Shown: positions 59,363 to 64,000 of the stretch, in pieces
How positions within the stretch are numbered: the stretch's first letter is position 1
How the letters are laid out: the number at the start of each line of letters is the position of its first letter
From: Mercurialis annua
Lineage: Eukaryota; Streptophyta; Magnoliopsida; Malpighiales; Euphorbiaceae
Direction: 5' to 3'
Assembly (NCBI RefSeq): GCF_937616625.2
Contig: NC_065571.1
Location: forward strand, 31,643,879-31,707,878
DNA length: 64,000 bases
Made by a program: the position numbers and the translations under genes
Notes under the pieces: generated by a model
The model's input: only the letters and a program-made list of their open reading frames with translations
Told to the model about the DNA's origin: nothing
The model's database searches: none

Positions 59363-62300
59363 TGTAATATCCCTTATTTTTTTTTTTCATTTTTTTTTAT
59401 TTTTGACTTTTTTTCCGTCGAGCTTTCAATAATTTTGTGAGTTTTTCGTTGATTTGGTCGAGGTTCGATCGTGTTAATTTCGTTTACCATTTTGCATTCG
59501 AGCTGTAGAAACATATGCATACATTGGCCCATGCACTTTGTCTTTCCTTCTTACTCATGCATTGGGCCATTCATTCAGCCCACGTTAACATCTTGCAAGG
59601 GTCCAAGACCATTTCTATTGTTAAAGGAGCAGCATTGTTTACTGCGTATTCCATTCCTCTTCATAATTATGTATATTTAACTTTTTAAAACCGTTTTAAA
59701 ACCATAATTTATTCCACACTTTACACAAAACCCTAGCCGTCACTTAATACCTCAAGTTCTCTGAAATTATTCGTTCAACCCATCTCTCATTAGTTTTGAA
59801 TCGGTAAGTTTTAATCTTGTTTTCAGTTTTTGTTAATAATCGATACTTCCATTTCTTAACTCGTTCTCGTTCGTTTTAGAACCAAATCGAGATCCTTCTC
59901 GTCCCAGCGATAGAAGACTATGTCCTCTTTATTCTTTAACTTTCGGAATTGAAATCGGTACGTTAATATCTCCGTTATCCGTGCCGTCGTTTCATAGTTT
60001 TATTAGTATTTTAGCTGAGTTTGAATTCTATTTTTTTCTGCCGATAATTCCTTAATTTCTAGGACTACTCAAGCTCTTATCTTAATTATGATCTAAGAGA
60101 GTCTTCAATTGATATGTTGTTGTTAAGATTGAGACGTGATCAGTTGTTTTTTTGGAAGTCAAGAAAGCTATTAATATGTTATTTGGTTTGTCACTGTGAT
60201 TTGTTTAAGTTCATGATTTAATTCTAAATTTTGCTTAAGGATGATGATTGTAAGGAATGGGTTTTGTTCAAATATGATTTGGGGTCTCAGTTGTTCAACT
60301 GATTTTCGGTCACTGTATGGTAATATTCAAATGGCAAAGAAAACGTTTGGGCGGGGATTGTGTTGTTAAGCATGCGTTGGTTTTTTTTCTAATTCATTTA
60401 TATTAGGTTGATGATGAGGGTGGGCCACTAAATTTTATTATGACGGCTGGACAAATTTCATTAATTGTTGGGCTAATTCTTGATTTTTAAAATGTGAAGT
60501 GTAATTGGCAGAATTATTTGGTTAATTTGGGTGGCCATTATTTTATTTTGGTTTGTTTATTTTGTTTCATTATGGAATTAATTTTCCTTAAATGTTATTG
60601 GTTGATACTTATTTATGAGTAATCAAAGGATATTAATTTATTTTATTTGCCGACTAAAACCGAACTTTCTAATATCGTTTCGATTTCTAATTTGACAATT
60701 TGATAGCATTATTTTAAAATCTAAAAATAATATTATTTTTATTTATTAATAAATTTATTTTGGTTATTATAAATGGGATGCGATAATTATATTTTTAACC
60801 AATTATTTATAATTACTCGGGTAATTATGAAATTTTGGAATTTATTAACTAGACGTGTCAATTTGACGTTTTAAGATTTTAAACGTTTTTTTTTAATTTA
60901 TTTTTAATTAAATAAATTATTAGTAACTATTGATTACTTGGATTTTAAGTTATTGAGTTCCGTTTTAAACATTAATCAATTGGGTATTTTTAAATTATAA
61001 ACCGTGGTTTATAATTTGGGACAAATGTGTGGGTCAGGTTAGACTTGGGTCGCCGGCCATTTGAGGTTAGCCTGGCAGTTATCGGTAACTCGGCTAACCC
61101 ATTATTTTTGGAATTTAAATTAATTTATTATTTAAATAATATTTTATGAAATGGATTTTAAAATAAGAACTCAATAGACTTGTATTGATTGAACGTTTCT
61201 ACCTATTGGGTATTTTGTGTTGTTTTGGACTGTTTATTCCAGCGTGTTAATTGTGCTAGTCCTATGTGGTGTCTAGTACTCTCTAGAGTTAGGGTCTGTT
61301 TTTAATAATCATTTTATTTGTCTAGACCCGTCTATTGTTCGTGCTTCAAAGGCGAACCAGGATTAGTTGCTTGCCGGTTATCACGTGAATTAGCAAGCAG
61401 TGAGTTTGTACTTACTATTTACCGCTTTATTAAGTAAATTGTTATTTTAATATTAAATATATATACTGTACGTATATTTCGAACTGTTTTTATATTATGA
61501 CTCTTAGTTGGAACATGCCACCTAATGGGCATCATTAGGACTGCGTGCGCACCGGTAATGATCTGGGAAAGGTAATTATGGTAATGTGGTAACTCGGTAT
61601 GAGCATAGCTCTCGGGACCAAGTAGAGTAACTCGGTGTAGTTCAGCTCTCGGGACTCTGGTATAAGTGTGGTCAGTGGTAACTCGGTGTAGCTCATCTCT
61701 CGGGACCAGACCTGTTGGATTATGTTTATTATTTAGAATTGTGGATTAGGGTTCCAACTATTATTCGTAACATCGTTATTAAATGTTTTAAACGGTTTTA
61801 AAGGTTTTCCACTTAATAAATGTAGATAGTGGTATAAACTCATCTCAGTATATCTGACCCCGTTGTTTTCCCAATTTTCCCCAGGGTTATGATCTGAGAG
61901 AGTCTGGTGATCTCCGCATTTACTTTTCCTCGGAGGTTCCATTTATTTTTGATAAACTGTAAAACTGTTTTATTCTTAGACCGCAGTAGTAACTAGACGT
62001 CTTTATTATTATTATATATTTCGCCGGATTAGTTCGACTGGTTATATTGCTTTGGCATGTTATATTATTTACATTGGTTTATGATAAATCTATTTTAGAC
62101 TCGGAATTGGATAAGCATGTTATATTAACTATTGAATATTATAACTGCTAAATTTAGGCTGAAGTCTCGGTTGCTCCCGAGCATTGGTTTTCTGCAGGTT
62201 TATGTGTTTATATTGTTAATTGAAAGGCTAGCTACGGGTTTTGGTACTACATTACCCATACCCTAGCCCCGGTCGCGATTCATGAAAATGGGTCGTGACA
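59363..62300 (+). repeat. 3' LTR of the non-autonomous element
   Basis: 2938 bp, the same length as the 5' LTR, with about 15 differences noticed (T-run lengths near the start, TTTGTTTATT/TTTGGTTATT, GGGAGGCG/GGGATGCG, GTGTGAGC/GTATGAGC, GGTTCG/AGTTCG and others). It is preceded by ATTCAAGGACGAATTTTTTT and the polypurine tract. Confidence 0.92.
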
Positions 62301-63092
62301 AACTTGGTATCAGAGCTTTGGTTTCAAACCAAGGCCTTATGCATGTTAATTGTTATGTGTTTTTGGCATGATAAGTTGATATCGTGTCTTAGGAACTACT
62401 GCGGAATTAGGATTCGTGTCTTGTCTTTTAAACGTCATCATTTGTTTTCAAACCTTCAGCCTACATCCTATAGGTGATGTCTGTCTGTCCTTATTTGGTA
62501 TTGATGCTTTGATTGACAATTTATTTCATTTGGATGTTAATTGCTGTGTTTTATCATGTTGAGATTATTTCACTTGGGTGATTATAATTGCTTTTGATTT
62601 CTCGGGAAATCATAGGTTGGTAAATTTTCCTAAAGACTCATACTTGGGTATGATGTTTGATAAAACTTGTCGTTTATGCCTAAAACGATTTAGAATTTAT
62701 GGTAATGTTACAGTTATTTTACGTGATGCGTTGAACTGCTTTTGCCTTGTTAATAAAGTACATCTTGGCTTTGGCCTCAATTGTTGATGTTAAATGTGAT
62801 CGTATGTTGGACGTTAGCCTTATTTTTCAATTAAAGAGATTTTGGGTTAAACCTTAAAACGTGTTTGATGGTCATGCATTGTTTGACCACATGTTGATTT
62901 AGAGATTTTTATCGAGAATATTGTTTTATCCGATTTGTGTTTCGACATAGAATTATAAGAGAAGTTTAATTTTAAATTCTTAAAAAGATGATTTTTGGTT
63001 GAGTTGCTAGTAAATATTTTGAAATATTATGTTTGGTCTGGTGTTAACAAGCGATGGTTTCAAATGATATTTTATGAGATAAGTCATTGTTT
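62301..63092 (+). other. Second, truncated copy of the internal region
   Basis: Repeats 54741-55532 almost exactly (two differences seen: ATCGTGTCTTAG and TTGAACTGC versus ATCGTGCCTTAG and TTGAACTAC). It begins with another primer site at 62305-62316 and breaks off at AAGTCATTGTTT, where satellite ACAAATCC begins. An LTR would be expected next in a complete tandem element, but is absent. Confidence 0.92.
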
Positions 63093-64000
63093 ACAAATCC
63101 AAACGTGTCTCCTTTTTAGAGATTTAAGCCAAATGTTTACAAACGCTACGAAACAAATCAAAGCCTTTCACCTTTTTAGCAATTTAAGCCAAACGTTTAC
63201 AAACGTTGCGAAACAAAACTAAATGTTTCACCTTTTAGCGATTTAAGCAAAACATTTACAAACGTTACAAAAGAAATACAAACGTTTCCCCTTTTTAGCG
63301 ATTTAAGCCAAACGTTTACAAAAGTTACGAAACAAATCCAAACGTTTTACCTTTTTAGCAATTTAAATACACACGTTTTCCCATTTTTGTGATTTAGGAC
63401 AAACGTTTACAAACATTACGTAACAAATTCAAATGTTTCACTTTTTTAGCGATTTAGATTTAAGCCAAACGTTTACAAACGTTACAAAACAAATCCAAAT
63501 GTTTCACATTTTAAGCGATTTAAGCCAAACGTTTACAAACATTATGAAACAAAACCAAGTGTTTCACCTTTTTAACAATTTAAGCCAAACGTTTACAAAC
63601 GTTACGAAACAAATCCAAGCGTTTTACATATTTAGCAATTTAAGCCAAATCTTTACAAACATTACGAAACAAATCCAAACGTTTCACCTTTATTAGCGAT
63701 TTATGCCTAACATTTACAAACGTTACGAAACAAATCCAAACGTTTCACCTTTTTAGCAATTTAAGCAAAACATTTACAAAGGTTATGAAACAAATCCAAA
63801 TGTTTCACCTTTTAGCGATTTATGCCAAACGTTTACAAATGTTACAAAACAAATCCACGCGTTTCACTTTTGTAGAAATTTAAGCCAAATGTTTACAAAC
63901 TTTACGAAACTAATCCAAGCATTTCACCTAAATAGCAATTTAAGCCAACGTATACAAACGTTATGAAACAAATCTATGCGTTTTACCTTTTTAGCAATTT
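63093..64000 (-). repeat. 60-bp satellite array, block 7 (inverted, to window end)
   Basis: About 15 monomers, closely matching 47183-48090 at an offset of 15910 bp (later 15909). Shared markers include AATCAAAGCCTTTCACC, the GCGATTTAGATTTAA insertion (47540 and 63450), ACCAAGTGTTTCACC and TTGTAGAAATTTAAG. It continues past the window. Confidence 0.95.

Larger units (their letters stand above)
51803..63092 (+). mobile_element. Non-autonomous Tekay-related LTR element: LTR-internal-LTR-partial internal
   Basis: Two direct LTRs of 2938 bp (51803-54740 and 59363-62300) lie 7560 bp apart. Each starts TGTAATATCCC, ends GGGTCGTGACA and is followed by AACTTGGTATCAGAGC, a primer site for initiator methionine tRNA. 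The 3' LTR is followed not by satellite but by another 792 bp of internal sequence, cut off at 63092. I see no intact coding domain in the 4.6-kb internal region, only weak remnants. The LTRs differ at about 15 sites, so the insertion is young. Left flank is satellite ACAAAC; the right end has no LTR, so a target duplication cannot be checked. Confidence 0.9.

Noticed and set aside
15587..61942. Conserved minus-strand frame of 69 codons in three LTRs (15587-15796, 54173-54382, 61733-61942)
   Set aside because: Between the Gypsy-1 and young-element versions I count about 13 base changes giving about 12 residue changes. Nearly all are non-synonymous, so there is no sign of protein-level constraint; it is simply conserved LTR sequence.
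1..64000. CENP-B-box-like centromere signal in the satellite
   Set aside because: TTTCGTAACG has only slight resemblance to the mammalian box, and the gypsy elements are Tekay-like rather than the centromeric CRM type. Centromere identity cannot be claimed from sequence alone.

Overview
The window is plant nuclear heterochromatin, most likely from a flowering plant and probably a eudicot, though I cannot name the species. It holds no cellular gene, tRNA, rRNA or CRISPR array. Roughly 30.3 kb (about 47%) is one AT-rich tandem satellite with a 60-bp monomer, about 505 copies. The rest is LTR retrotransposons inserted into, or rearranged with, that satellite.

Layout, left to right: satellite in one orientation (1-2500), an inverted block (2501-4041), the first orientation again (4042-7418); a 5'-truncated Ty3/gypsy chromovirus of Tekay/Del type (7419-16153, 'Gypsy-1') whose 3' LTR carries a reversed solo Ty1/copia LTR with a perfect 5-bp target duplication; inverted satellite (16154-27051) containing a near-identical 4.33-kb tandem duplication; a second Tekay-type element (27052-35552, 'Gypsy-2') with a target duplication, a MITE in its 5' LTR and a deletion that fuses integrase to the 3' LTR; satellite (35553-40098); a Ty1/copia fragment cut at both ends (40099-45230); satellite (45231-51802), the first 4.94 kb of which is a duplication unit repeated from about 50170; a non-coding LTR-internal-LTR-partial internal structure (51803-63092) with almost identical 2938-bp LTRs; satellite to the end.

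Every coding region belongs to a retrotransposon and every one is broken by stops, frameshifts or truncation, so nothing here is likely to make a working protein. The element with the youngest-looking LTRs (51803-63092) has no coding capacity and must have been mobilised in trans, probably by a related Tekay element.

The most interesting signals are structural. The monomer is built of six decamers with A/T tracts phased at the DNA helical repeat and AACGTT palindromes spaced 10, 20 and 30 bp. Monomer variation is concentrated at CpG sites. The array shows large recent tandem duplications, orientation switches, and element breakpoints that can be mapped against paralogous satellite copies lacking the insertion.
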